The notes beneath the pieces are model-generated. The model was not told the DNA's origin, ran no database searches, and saw only the letters and a list, made by a program, of their open reading frames with translations. A stretch of DNA of 64,000 bases from NCBI GenBank assembly GCA_003211555.1, contig QCSH01000003.1, positions 1 to 64,000 on the forward strand, written 5' to 3'. Origin of the DNA: Pelagibacteraceae bacterium AG-470-G21 (GTDB lineage: Bacteria; Pseudomonadota; Alphaproteobacteria; Pelagibacterales; Pelagibacteraceae). Of the stretch, positions 8,114-17,800 are shown piece by piece. Each line of letters starts with the position of its first letter. Positions within the stretch are counted from its first letter, which is position 1. The position numbers and the translations under genes are program-made.

Positions 8114-8738
8114 TTGGTAGACCTACTATTGTTAGTTCTCCTTTTGCAACTATCGCTCCAGTTGAATCATTTTGTACTATACTTATAGTCTCTTTGTCAA
8201 AATTTAACATTTTGTTTTGTCTAGAAACAGCTCTTTTAAACTTAATATAACCTAAAAAATTACCCTTAATCTCATAATCAACAGGTATTTTATAATAGGA
8301 AACCATTTCCTTAGTTATATTATTTTCAGCTTGTGCAGTTACACCGGTTTTAAAAACAGGCTTAGGTTTTTTCTTTTCGATTTTTGAAATAACTAGACCG
8401 TTTACAGCAGCATATTTGCTAAGACTTTGATAAAGGTCTTCTACTTCTGCTTTTGAGTGAAATAAAGTAGATGTTTTTTCAAAATCAGGTTTCATTTTTT
8501 CTATTCTTTTTTTAAACGTAATGATTTCATTTTCAAATTGTGCAATTTCATTCTGTTTTAGAATTATCTCATCGTGTTTGGCTTTTCTTTCTTTGACCAT
8601 TGGATTTAAAATTATGTAATAGACAATTAAGAAAAGTATTATTGCACCAAATCCTGCACCAAATTTTATTAAAGTTTTTTTATCTATCGAAGCTAACTTT
8701 TGCTTCAAATCATCCATAGTTATATTTTTTAAATCCAT
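8100..8738 (-). CDS. pilO: Type IV pilus assembly protein PilO
   Basis: A 212-residue bitopic inner-membrane protein with one transmembrane helix (about 24-48, LIKFGAGFGAIILFLIVYYIILNPM region), a coiled coil (about 52-98, KERKAKHDEIILKQNEIAQFENEIITFKKRIEKMK) and a ferredoxin-like periplasmic domain. This is the PilO plan; PilO pairs with PilN to align the pilus machinery across the periplasm. Its ATG overlaps the stop codon of the pilM-pilN fusion in a TAATG junction (8736-8740). Assignment rests on architecture and gene order (M/N-O-P-Q) more than on residue identity. Confidence 0.88.
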   Translation of the reverse strand: MDLKNITMDDLKQKLASIDKKTLIKFGAGFGAIILFLIVYYIILNPMVKERKAKHDEIILKQNEIAQFENEIITFKKRIEKMKPDFEKTSTLFHSKAEVEDLYQSLSKYAAVNGLVISKIEKKKPKPVFKTGVTAQAENNITKEMVSYYKIPVDYEIKGNFLGYIKFKRAVSRQNKMLNFDKETISIVQNDSTGAIVAKGELTIVGLPNEFF

Positions 8739-10453
8739 TATACGTTCTCCAGTACACAGGCTATTTTAAAGCCCTTCATGCTTTGCGATGTTTGTTGTCC
8801 TGTTGGTAAAGTCATACTAGCAAGTGAAGCTTGAGATATAAGTTTTTTATTATTTAAATTGCTGATTAACTTTAATATATCTTGGTCACTAAATGCACTT
8901 CCCTCAATTATAACTAAATCTGCTCCATTATATTCAATAGAACTAAATTTAACTCTTTTTGGAACAGCTGATGCTATTTGGGCTAGAACTCTAAAACTGA
9001 CAGATTTATTAGACTTAATCGATTTACTCAATTTAAGAGATTTCAATATTAATCCAATCTCTTTTGCATACTTATTTTTTTCTAATGTTCTTAATTCGTG
9101 AGTTTGAACAACTTCTTCATAACTAACAATTTTTTTGTTCAAATCTGTTATTTGCCAAAATGAAAATCCAAATAGAACTATGTAAATTACTGCAACTACA
9201 CCGACTACTCCTTTAAAAGCAAAATTTGAAAATGCTTTTGCTTTTTTTTGAGCAATCATATTTTCTCTGTTAGGAAGTAAGTTTATATTTTTAACTGCTG
9301 TAACAAATTTGTAGTATCCAAATACATCTAATTTTCTAAAAGCTAACCCCATGACAGTTGAAAAGTAAGATCTGTTTTCAATTTTAACATCGTTTTCTAA
9401 TTGCGCAGGAATTTTTATTCCATCAAATGGATCGAATAGATTATATCCAGTATTAACCATGTTTTTTCTAAAACTACCCAAATAATCTTCTACATTTGTT
9501 AAATTTGAAACTACTTTTAAGTTTCTAATTCTTTTTTCATATTTTTGTTCAAAGTCTTGAACAGCTTGCTTAACTTGTGTCATGTATCTTCTGACTAAAG
9601 CATCCATTTCCTCTTGGTTGCTACTTTCCTGCAAAGTTTTTCTATCTTGAGATCTGATAAATATGTCTGTGATTATTGGATTGTTTTCGTACAATATCAT
9701 TACGTAATTCTCGTCTAATCCAAATTCTAAAACAGCAGTCAAATTGGAATCTTCGATTGATCCAGCTATTTGATTTATTTGGTCAACAGCAGATTTTAAT
9801 GCGAAACATTTAACATCAATAATAACAGCATTTAGTCCACTTTTCTTTATGATATCAGTATATGAATTTATGTCTGAAAGTTTTGAAGCAACAAACAATA
9901 TATCCATTGTGTTGCCAGTTTTATCTCTATTAATTACTTGATGAAAAATTGAATAGTCATTTAAATTGTCAGTGAGCTGAACTAAATTTTCCCAAAGAGA
10001 ATCTGTATCAATTGCTTTTTTTAATTCCTCATCTGTCATCAGTGGAGCTGTTACTACTCTTATAATTGCACTAGTTACTGGAATAGCTATTGCAGCATTT
10101 GAAGTATTAATTTTTGACTTTTGTAGAGCTAATTTTAATTCATCTGCAACCTTGTCAGGATTTTCTAAGACAGTGCCATTGTCAGGAATGCCATCAAATT
10201 TATGGACATGGAATTTATCAAGGACCCATTGATTAGCTTTGTTGCTTGAAACTTGTGATAATCTAATCTCAGATGGTGTAAGCTCAACACCAAGTATTTC
10301 TTCTCCTTTTATAGATTGTTTACCTAGTCTATTTTTTAAAAATTTATCAAAGAAACCCTCTTTTTTTTTTGTTTCTCCACCTTTAGGGACAGGAGGGGCA
10401 CCTTCGGGTGCTTTGCTTTTTTTTTTGAATAAATTAGCAAATGGGTTTTTCAT
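8738..10453 (-). CDS. pilM: Fused PilM-PilN type IV pilus assembly protein
   Basis: A single 571-residue frame joins two proteins that are usually separate. After a lysine/proline-rich head (about 1-50), residues about 53-385 form an actin-like PilM module (GVELTPSEIRLSQVS; AIAIPVTSAIIRVV; AVLEFGLDENYVMILYENN). At residue 390 the PilN signature INLLPN appears, followed by a transmembrane helix (about 414-435, VVGVVAVIYIVLFGFSFW), a coiled coil and a periplasmic domain. In known systems the INLLP peptide of PilN docks into PilM; here it is tethered in cis. Two A10 runs near the start codon region (10361-10370 and 10417-10426 on the plus strand as T) are in frame. The protein is the first gene of the minus-strand assembly operon and is divergent from pilT. 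Confidence 0.92.
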   Translation of the reverse strand: MKNPFANLFKKKSKAPEGAPPVPKGGETKKKEGFFDKFLKNRLGKQSIKGEEILGVELTPSEIRLSQVSSNKANQWVLDKFHVHKFDGIPDNGTVLENPDKVADELKLALQKSKINTSNAAIAIPVTSAIIRVVTAPLMTDEELKKAIDTDSLWENLVQLTDNLNDYSIFHQVINRDKTGNTMDILFVASKLSDINSYTDIIKKSGLNAVIIDVKCFALKSAVDQINQIAGSIEDSNLTAVLEFGLDENYVMILYENNPIITDIFIRSQDRKTLQESSNQEEMDALVRRYMTQVKQAVQDFEQKYEKRIRNLKVVSNLTNVEDYLGSFRKNMVNTGYNLFDPFDGIKIPAQLENDVKIENRSYFSTVMGLAFRKLDVFGYYKFVTAVKNINLLPNRENMIAQKKAKAFSNFAFKGVVGVVAVIYIVLFGFSFWQITDLNKKIVSYEEVVQTHELRTLEKNKYAKEIGLILKSLKLSKSIKSNKSVSFRVLAQIASAVPKRVKFSSIEYNGADLVIIEGSAFSDQDILKLISNLNNKKLISQASLASMTLPTGQQTSQSMKGFKIACVLENV

Positions 10454-10578
10454 ATTTTATTTTTTGTGAATTCTAACTATAAACTCAACTTTTACTAGAA
10501 TAAAATCAAATGTATCAATTTAATTGTTTTACAAAAATTAAATAGTAAAACAAGCACAATTTATAGTACATATATAGA

Positions 10579-11595
10579 ATGTTTGAAAAATTAGAACAGT
10601 TGGCAAAAGACAACAAAAAAATCTCAGACTTCCACATTAGGTCTGGTTCGCCTCTGGCTTATCGACAGACTGGTGAAATTGTAAAAGTACCAGACGTTAT
10701 GGTTACTAATCAAGACTTAAAAGATTTACTTTCTATGAACTGTAACGAACATGAACTTAACAAATTTGAAAAAACTCACGAGTTAGATACATCAGTTACA
10801 TTAAGTGGATTAAGATTTAGAGCTAATTTTTATAAAACAATAAATGGACCAGCTTGCGTTTGTAGAAGAGTTGAAAGTAAAATTCCTGATATGGATCAAT
10901 TCAGTTTACCTCAAGCATTGTATGATATCGTAGATTTTCATAAAGGATTAGTTTTAGTTACAGGTCCAACAGGATCAGGTAAGTCAACAACACTTGCAGC
11001 AATAGTAAATGAAATAAATAAAACAAGAACAGCAAATATAATTACTGTTGAAGATCCAGTTGAATTCATTCATAAAGATAACAAAAGTATTGTCTCTCAC
11101 AGAGAGGTTGGAAAACAAACAGAAACATTTGCAGCTGCATTAAAGGCAGCACTAAGAGAAGACCCAGATGTTATATTAGTTGGTGAGATGAGAGATCTTG
11201 AGACAATAAGTTTAGCATTAACAGCTGCAGAAACAGGTCACTTAGTTTTTGGAACTCTTCATACAAGTGGAGCACCAAGCACAATTAATAGAATAATTGA
11301 TGTATTTCCTCCTGAGCAACAAGAGCAAATTAGAGCACAAATTTCTACTTCACTTAAAATGGTTGTTACTCAAAGATTGCTAAAAACTAGAGATGGACTT
11401 GGTAGAGTGGGTGCATTTGAAATCATGAAGTGCAACGGTGCGATACAAAATTTAATAAGAGAGGCAAAAATTCATCAAATTCCAAGTATAATGCAAACAG
11501 CGGTTAGAGAAGGAATGATTACCATGGATAAATCACTTGAAGAATTGGCAAAATCAGGGAAAATAGATCCAGGTGCAGCAAGATCAGAAAATTAA
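10579..11595 (+). CDS. pilT: Type IV pilus retraction ATPase PilT
   Basis: A 338-residue hexameric motor for pilus depolymerisation. Walker A is GPTGSGKS (129-136), Walker B VILVGEMRD (198-206) and the His box TGHLVFGTLHTSGAPSTI (219-236). The PilT/PilU-specific C-terminal motif reads AIQNLIREAKIHQI, close to the AIRNLIRE consensus. It lacks the zinc cysteines of PilB. PilT usually ends near residue 345, so the length is normal. It leads the plus-strand operon of minor pilins and overlaps the next gene by 23 bases. The presence of both PilB and PilT argues for a dynamic, retractable pilus. Confidence 0.94.
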   Translation: MFEKLEQLAKDNKKISDFHIRSGSPLAYRQTGEIVKVPDVMVTNQDLKDLLSMNCNEHELNKFEKTHELDTSVTLSGLRFRANFYKTINGPACVCRRVESKIPDMDQFSLPQALYDIVDFHKGLVLVTGPTGSGKSTTLAAIVNEINKTRTANIITVEDPVEFIHKDNKSIVSHREVGKQTETFAAALKAALREDPDVILVGEMRDLETISLALTAAETGHLVFGTLHTSGAPSTINRIIDVFPPEQQEQIRAQISTSLKMVVTQRLLKTRDGLGRVGAFEIMKCNGAIQNLIREAKIHQIPSIMQTAVREGMITMDKSLEELAKSGKIDPGAARSEN

Positions 11596-12223
11596 AGGGT
11601 TTACGATATTAGAATTGCTAGTTGTGATTACAATTGTAGCAATAGTATCTGCTGTTGGATATCCAAACTTTATGAAATGGAGAGAAGACAGAGAGATAAG
11701 AGCTGCAATGGAAAAGGCTGCAACAATGCTTACCTCCCTAAATAATTTGTCTCAAAGAGGAAATTTTCCTTTTGTACAATTAAAAGTCACTCCTAATGGT
11801 ACTACAAATACCGTTATAACTGGTAAAGGAATGAATTTAAAAACATTGTCTTCAAAATTAAATAGTGGAAGTTCAATTGATTGTAGTTTGACTAATAGTG
11901 GATTTTGGGACAACCATATGGTTGATAAAACAACTAAAGATGTATCCACACATCTTAATGGTGAAGGATCAGTATGTTTTTCACAAGATGGAACATATTA
12001 CAAAACACTTGGCAAACTTCAATCAAATGCAAATGTTACAGTTGAAGGACGATCAACAAATCAATATTTAATTATTTGTTCTACTTCAAACGCATCAAAT
12101 AATGGTAAATGCCCATTAAATCAATCAGATGGATTGAAACAACCTGCATACTTGGTTGAATGGACAAGATTTGGTAACGTTAGTAAATTTAAATGGAATG
12201 GTAGTGACTGGAATAGACAATAG
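11573..12223 (+). CDS. Minor prepilin, FimT/GspH-like
   Basis: The N-terminus QDQKIKG|FTILELLVVITIVAIVSAVGYPNFMKW is a prepilin leader with Gly at -1 and Glu at +5. The following PNF.KWREDREIRAAMEKAATMLTSLNNLSQRG resembles GspH/FimT minor pseudopilins, which prime pilus assembly with PilV, PilW and PilX. The likely start is a GTG at 11573, inside the end of pilT, since no ATG lies between it and the cleavage motif. AGGGA lies 12-16 bases upstream. The protein is 216 residues with several cysteines in the head. It is the first of four consecutive minor pilin genes. Confidence 0.85.
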   Translation: MQQDQKIKGFTILELLVVITIVAIVSAVGYPNFMKWREDREIRAAMEKAATMLTSLNNLSQRGNFPFVQLKVTPNGTTNTVITGKGMNLKTLSSKLNSGSSIDCSLTNSGFWDNHMVDKTTKDVSTHLNGEGSVCFSQDGTYYKTLGKLQSNANVTVEGRSTNQYLIICSTSNASNNGKCPLNQSDGLKQPAYLVEWTRFGNVSKFKWNGSDWNRQ

Positions 12224-12785
12224 AAAAAAAGAAAAAGGCATGACTTTGTTAGAAGCTCTTGTTTCTACTGCAATAATCGGCATTGGCTTTGTAGCTGTTT
12301 TTCAAATGGTCAATTATTCAGTTCAATCAATTGATGTCTCAGGTGAGAGAACAAAAGCAAATTATTTGGTTTCAATGGTTGCAGAAGATTTAATAGCAGA
12401 AAAAAACTCAGATTCACCAACTTCAAACGTGAAATTCATGGACTATTTGGTTTCTAATAAAAGTGGAGGTAAATCTTGGAATATGGGAGCGTGTTCTTCT
12501 GGTTCATCATCAACTGGTAATTTTACAAATGTAACGCAAAACAAATTTGAAAAGTGGGATAGCAGATTTTCAAAAAGAAGAATTAAATGTAAAGGACCAC
12601 AAGACACAAAATTTTTAAAAGTATTTGATATTTGTAATAATAACGCCTCTGGTAATACATGTAATTACAACAATACAAGAAATTATTCTGGAACAGGTAT
12701 TTACGATAAATGGATTGTTGGAAAAATGGAAGTAAATTTAAATGGCGGTAAAAAGAAAAAATTTTTATATTTTCAAATAAATTAA
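12198..12785 (+). CDS. pilV: Minor prepilin, PilV-like
   Basis: The leader VVTGIDNRKKEKG is followed by MTLLEALVSTAIIGIGFVAVFQMVNYSVQS, a PilV-type prepilin with Glu at +5 and Met rather than Phe at +1. The frame is open back to an ATG at 12156, deep inside the preceding gene. I place the start at the ATG at 12198, or the GTG at 12204, because these give a normal leader and a shorter overlap. The head (about 190 residues) contains six or more cysteines. It joins pilW through a TAATG junction at 12783-12787. PilV is a core minor pilin that helps link PilY1 to the tip complex. Confidence 0.8.
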   Translation: MVVTGIDNRKKEKGMTLLEALVSTAIIGIGFVAVFQMVNYSVQSIDVSGERTKANYLVSMVAEDLIAEKNSDSPTSNVKFMDYLVSNKSGGKSWNMGACSSGSSSTGNFTNVTQNKFEKWDSRFSKRRIKCKGPQDTKFLKVFDICNNNASGNTCNYNNTRNYSGTGIYDKWIVGKMEVNLNGGKKKKFLYFQIN

Positions 12786-13618
12786 TGAAAAAAAAATTCA
12801 GTAATATTGCGGGAGTAACATTAATAGAAATATTAATTGGAATAATGATATCTGTTATCATGATGGGGGCAATGTTCACTTCATACACGGTTGTAAATAA
12901 TACTTATTCTCAAGTAACTGATAGAGCAAAAATTTCTTCAGCAGGAAGAGATGTAGTTGGAATGATAATGAGAGATGTGAGAAACGCAGGTTACAAATAT
13001 TTTGGAGATAACATCAAACAAACTAACGCACATGCTCCCATTATTATTACAAAAAGCGGAAACTTTAATACAAGTTGTGATAAAATAGATATTGTCTATG
13101 GCGATGTAAATTATAATTCCAGTAGAAATCCCAAGTACCAATTTGAAAGATATAAAGTAACATACGAGTGTAAAGCATCAACTATACCTGATAAGTCTAA
13201 ACCTCAACTCGGAGGTGGAGGATATCCGCCGATAAATGCTTTTGCTATATATAAAACAAAAGTAAAGTGGGGCGGCAGTAGTTGGAGCGATCCAGCTACA
13301 GATGGAAATGATGCTACATATCCAGCACAATTAATAGTAGATTATGTGGTTGATCTAATTTTTAATCCCGTAGATGAAAAAGGTAAATTAATTAATCCTC
13401 CACCAACTCCAACAAATTCGAATAAAAGTTTGCTTTATAAAATAAAAACAATTGATATTGCAATGACCGTAAGATCAACAAAAGATTTTTTTAGAACATC
13501 CAAAATAAGAAATGTATTATCAATGATTGATAATACTAGAAATAAATCAAAGACTGATAAATTTTTAAGAGATACAATTATTGTTACAGCTCATGCAAGA
13601 AATTTAGGTATGCAATAA
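12785..13618 (+). CDS. pilW: Minor prepilin, PilW-like
   Basis: The protein starts MKKKFSNIAG followed by VTLIEILIGIMISVIMMGAMFTSYTVVNN, a prepilin N-terminus with Glu at +5. Its length of 277 residues and the RDVVGMIMRDVRNAGY segment (about 57-72) match PilW, the large minor pilin. It is translationally coupled on both sides by TAATG junctions (12783-12787 and 13616-13620). The start codon is followed by A9 in frame. In known pili PilW works with PilV, PilX and FimU/FimT to form the priming complex and present PilY1. Confidence 0.85.
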   Translation: MKKKFSNIAGVTLIEILIGIMISVIMMGAMFTSYTVVNNTYSQVTDRAKISSAGRDVVGMIMRDVRNAGYKYFGDNIKQTNAHAPIIITKSGNFNTSCDKIDIVYGDVNYNSSRNPKYQFERYKVTYECKASTIPDKSKPQLGGGGYPPINAFAIYKTKVKWGGSSWSDPATDGNDATYPAQLIVDYVVDLIFNPVDEKGKLINPPPTPTNSNKSLLYKIKTIDIAMTVRSTKDFFRTSKIRNVLSMIDNTRNKSKTDKFLRDTIIVTAHARNLGMQ

Positions 13619-14289
13619 TGAAAAAAAACGAAAAAGGTTTTGCTTTAGTTTTATCGTTAGTTTTAATGCTCGCGATGTCATTAATGGGAGGAGCATTAAT
13701 TGTTATTTCAGCGGGAGATCATAAAAGTAATAATAATAGTGATGAGTATCAACAAACATTTTATGTAGCTGAAACAGCTTTATTAGAAGGAGAAAGATAT
13801 TTACTAAATCAATTTCTGGGTCCTTATGATACATCAAATCATAAAAGAGATACGTCAAAAAGAAATCTTCCTGCAAATCAAGCATCTGTGTGGAATGGTT
13901 CAATGTCAAAAAAAAATTATAATACTGGTGATAGTTTTTACTTCGACACAAGTACTAATTGTTATCAAAGCTTTTCCGAGATTGATAAAACAACTTTAAA
14001 AGTTGTAACTTCAGAAAGTTGGAACTTTGGAAAGATTTTAAGAGATAGTTTTAATAGTGCTTCAAGTCAGGAAAAATCAGAAGCAGAGAGATTACAATCT
14101 TATTACTATGAATATTTTATTTCAAGAATAGGTGCCGCCCCTTACAGAGGAACTGGTTCAAGTATAAGAAAAGGTTCATCTGATACTGGAAATAATGGCA
14201 TGGCGTATAGAGTTTATGGATGTGGTATAAAAAAAGGCGATGATAGAATGATTGTAGCGTTGGAAAGTACTATAGTACTTCCCAAATAA
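13618..14289 (+). CDS. pilX: Minor prepilin, PilX-like
   Basis: MKKNEKG|FALVLSLVLMLAMSLMGGALIVISAGDHKSNNNSDEYQQTFYVAETALLEGERYL carries the PilX hallmarks: a prepilin-type leader, no Glu at +5 (Leu/Val instead), and the conserved FYVAETALLEGE segment just after the hydrophobic helix. The lack of Glu5 is normal for PilX/GspK-like tip subunits. The remaining head is Ser/Asn/Lys-rich. The gene is coupled to pilW by TAATG and is followed 3 bases later by an unknown secreted-protein gene. Confidence 0.85.
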   Translation: MKKNEKGFALVLSLVLMLAMSLMGGALIVISAGDHKSNNNSDEYQQTFYVAETALLEGERYLLNQFLGPYDTSNHKRDTSKRNLPANQASVWNGSMSKKNYNTGDSFYFDTSTNCYQSFSEIDKTTLKVVTSESWNFGKILRDSFNSASSQEKSEAERLQSYYYEYFISRIGAAPYRGTGSSIRKGSSDTGNNGMAYRVYGCGIKKGDDRMIVALESTIVLPK

Positions 14290-14292
14290 AAT

Positions 14293-14862
14293 ATGTTAAA
14301 TGGACTTATGAAAAACTTTTTAAAAATTATTTTAATATTTTTTTTAAGTAGTTCTTCGGTGAACGCAGCCTGTGATTTCTTAATTAATATTGGAGATAAT
14401 GGTACCAAAGTTTTTGAAAAATTTGCGGCTCCATTGCCAGGTTTTAAGGGAATGTTTTATTTGCCTGTCCAATCTCCTGAAGTTTGTCCAAATGATAATT
14501 TAAATGAGAATATTGCAATAGAGTATGTTTTTTTGGGAAATACTATTAAAGTTGCAAGACTGGCCGCAGTGAGAATGATTGTTCTCAATGATGGAAAAAA
14601 TACTGAAAACAACAAGTTAACCTTAATGAATTATGCTAAAAAAGTTTATGGAGATTTTGATACCGGCCAAAATCCTGAAATCTTTAATAACTACAATATC
14701 TGGGAAAATGGACAAAGTGTAATCGTATACAAAAGAATGTCCGATCAAAATGATTTATATGAAGAAGAAATAATGATTACAAACATTGAATACGACAAAA
14801 AATTAGGTTTCTTTTTTAATGAAGTTGAGGCTGAAGCAGAGGGATTTGATAAAACAGAATAA
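14293..14862 (+). CDS. Secreted protein of unknown function within the minor pilin operon
   Basis: I do not recognise a family. The protein has a Sec signal peptide: from the second methionine (14308) it reads MKNFLKIILIFFLSSSSVNA, with likely cleavage before ACDF. The first ATG at 14293 is also possible. The mature part (about 165 residues) is a mixed alpha/beta domain with one cysteine pair (AACDF, EVCPN), a segment IEYVFLGNTIKVARLAAVRMIVLND and an acidic tail. It is wedged between pilX and pilY1 with a TAATG junction to pilY1, so it is very probably made together with PilY1. A periplasmic chaperone, pilus-tip partner or PilY1 folding factor is possible but only inferred from context. Confidence 0.8.
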   Translation: MLNGLMKNFLKIILIFFLSSSSVNAACDFLINIGDNGTKVFEKFAAPLPGFKGMFYLPVQSPEVCPNDNLNENIAIEYVFLGNTIKVARLAAVRMIVLNDGKNTENNKLTLMNYAKKVYGDFDTGQNPEIFNNYNIWENGQSVIVYKRMSDQNDLYEEEIMITNIEYDKKLGFFFNEVEAEAEGFDKTE

Positions 14863-17800
14863 TGAATAAGTTAAAAATTTTTATATTTAAAATAATATTT
14901 TCTTTAATTTTATTTAGTGGCTCAAGTTATGCGAAAAATATTCCTCCAGGTTCAGGAATAGGTGATGTTCCGGCGAATATATTAATTCTTTTAGATAAAT
15001 CTGGAAGTATGAGTGTTCGTATGACGAGTGGATCTGGTTTTATGTATCCATACTCTGCAGCTGCGGATAGTAGCGGAGATGTTTATGTTGGATCATATTG
15101 GACTTATGGGATTAAAAAATTAACATATGCAACTGGTGCTGTTGATGCAAGCTTTGCTTCAAGCGGAACATATACTGGTTCTGGTAATTGTAGAAGTTAT
15201 TATCCAATGAACATTAAAATACATAATGGCTATATGTATGTAGCATCGTATTATCAGCATAGAGTTTTTAGGGTTAATTTATCTACAGGCGCATGTGACT
15301 GGAATCATTACATTAGGTACGCGCGAAATATAGCTATTGGAAATAATATTCTTTATGCAACAGGATATTATGGAAATGCGGTAATAAGAAATTTGTCAAC
15401 TAACTCTAACATTAATTGTAGTTGGAGTGGTAATTTAAAATCTTACACTGATTATGGTTCGATGGCTGTAGATGCATCGGGGAATAATTTGTATGGATTT
15501 GAATTTAGATATATATACAGGTTTCCAATAAATCAGAGTAATAAGTGCCCATCAACTGGATATTCAAGCAGAATACGTACAAATGCGAATTATGTCTTTG
15601 GAGCTGATACCCATCCATCTGATGATAAGATACTATATATAAATAATTATTATTCTCACAGAGTTGAAAAAATAACATTAAATAATTCATTAAACGGTAT
15701 TCAATCTACTTCAACAGCCGGAAGATGCTGTACTGGTAAATCTTCATCATCCAATATCAGAATGTATTATCCTTGGGGTTTATCTGTTGATAAGACAAAT
15801 AATAGAATTATCAGCTCTAATTACTATAAAATGTCAGTTCAAGCATTTAATCTTGATCTTGCCTGGCAAAAAGAATTTGGTGGCTCTAGCTCCACAAGAA
15901 TGGATGGAGCAAAAGAGGCAATAAAAGCAATTGTTACAGACTCATCTTTAACTGCAGGAGTTAACTTTGGTTATGCTTATTGGTCATCAGGTGGAGCAGG
16001 TTTTAGATCTTGGAGTGGAAATATCACAACAGGAACTGCAAATCCATGTAGTTCAAGAGCTTGTTTAAAAGTTAGAGTTCATAAACAAGGGGCATCGAGA
16101 ATAAATCAAATCATTGGAACTTTAAATCCTGGAGGTGGAACAAACGCAGATGACTGGGCAAGAATAGCTCAAGAGTATTATCTTAGTGGACAATTTTCTC
16201 CAATGGATAAAAATTTAAGCTGCCAAAATAGTTATATTTTAGTCATTGGTGATGGTGACTGGTATAATCATAGTAGAGCGCAAAGTAGAGTTACAACATT
16301 ATTAAATAAACATAAAATTAAAACATTTACAGTAGCTTTTGGTGGTGGTTTATCCAGCAGCGGTATTAGAAATTTTAGAAGAATGGCACAAGCAGGTGGA
16401 ACTAATGATGTAATTATAGCTAACACAACCGCATCATTAAAAGCTCAGTTAAAATCAGCGATATCACAGGTAATAGCTTCGAAACTCTCATTTACCGCCC
16501 CTGCAATTACTGCAACAATTTCTGAAGGTGGATCTTTATACCAAGCACAATTTGATTATGTTCAAAACAAAGAGTGGCAAGGTACATTAACTAGAACAGC
16601 AATAAAACCAGATGGATCTTTAGATTTAAATGATAAGGATAATTGGAGCGCTGTGGACAAGTTGCCTTCACCAAATTCAAGAAAAATTTGGAGTGAAGTT
16701 CCTGGTGTAGATTACAAAACAAATTATAATAACTTTGTTGATACTAATTGGACCTCAATTAATACATTGTTAGAGCAAACTGGTAATGAAGTTCCTGGAT
16801 ATCACAATGTTACAGACAATCCGTCAAACACTCAAAGATGTAAGAATAATTCATCTGTTAAAGATGCCGTTAATGGTGTCAACGAAGATGATATTAAAGG
16901 ACTAATAAACTTTATAAGAGGTAAAGATTATTTTGACTATGATGGTGATTGTAATTTAACAGAGACAAGACCAAAACCTTTAGGTGATATTTATCATTCT
17001 GAGTTGGTAGTAGTTGGTGCGCCTTCTGCTGAAACTGCTTTTGTAGGTACAAATCAAGAGTCTTATTGGAGATCTATAAAAGGATATGATGCTTGGGCCG
17101 CATCTAAATCAACTAGAGAAAAAATTATTTATGTTGGAGCTAACGATGGAATGCTTCACGCTTTCAATGCTAAAAGTGGTGTAGAAAAATGGGCATTCAT
17201 TCCGCCTTTTATAGCCTCATCATTTCCAACAATGGTTAATGTAAATTTAAACAGAGCTGTTGGAGGATCAAATGCAATTTACGGTGTTGATGGATCAATG
17301 GTTGTTCACGATATGTATTTTAAAAGTGCATATGATAACGCAAAACAATGGCATACTATTTTAATGGTTCCTTATGGTAGAGGTGGGGCTGGTTTCTCTG
17401 TTTTGGATATAACCAATCCGGACAAACCTTTACATTTATATTCAGTATTAAATGATAAAGTTAGACGTGAAGTACACATTATGGATCATAATGGAACTCT
17501 AAGCACATTTAATTATATTCCAACATCATGGCCATTAAGTCAGATGGCAGAGTCAATAGCAGTATCTGCTAGTCAATCAAGTGACTTTACATGTAAAACT
17601 GATCAAAGCACTAAGTGTCAAGCTCATAACGTTTGGACAATACCAAATGTAACACTAAGTAAAGCTGATTTAAGGATAACTATCGATGATAAAAATTATA
17701 CAAGTTTTAGTGTTACAAACACTTTTCAAGGTACAGAGATAAGGCTAAATAGAAATTTAACATACTATGGCGATGACCCAGGTGATGCATCAAAATCAAG

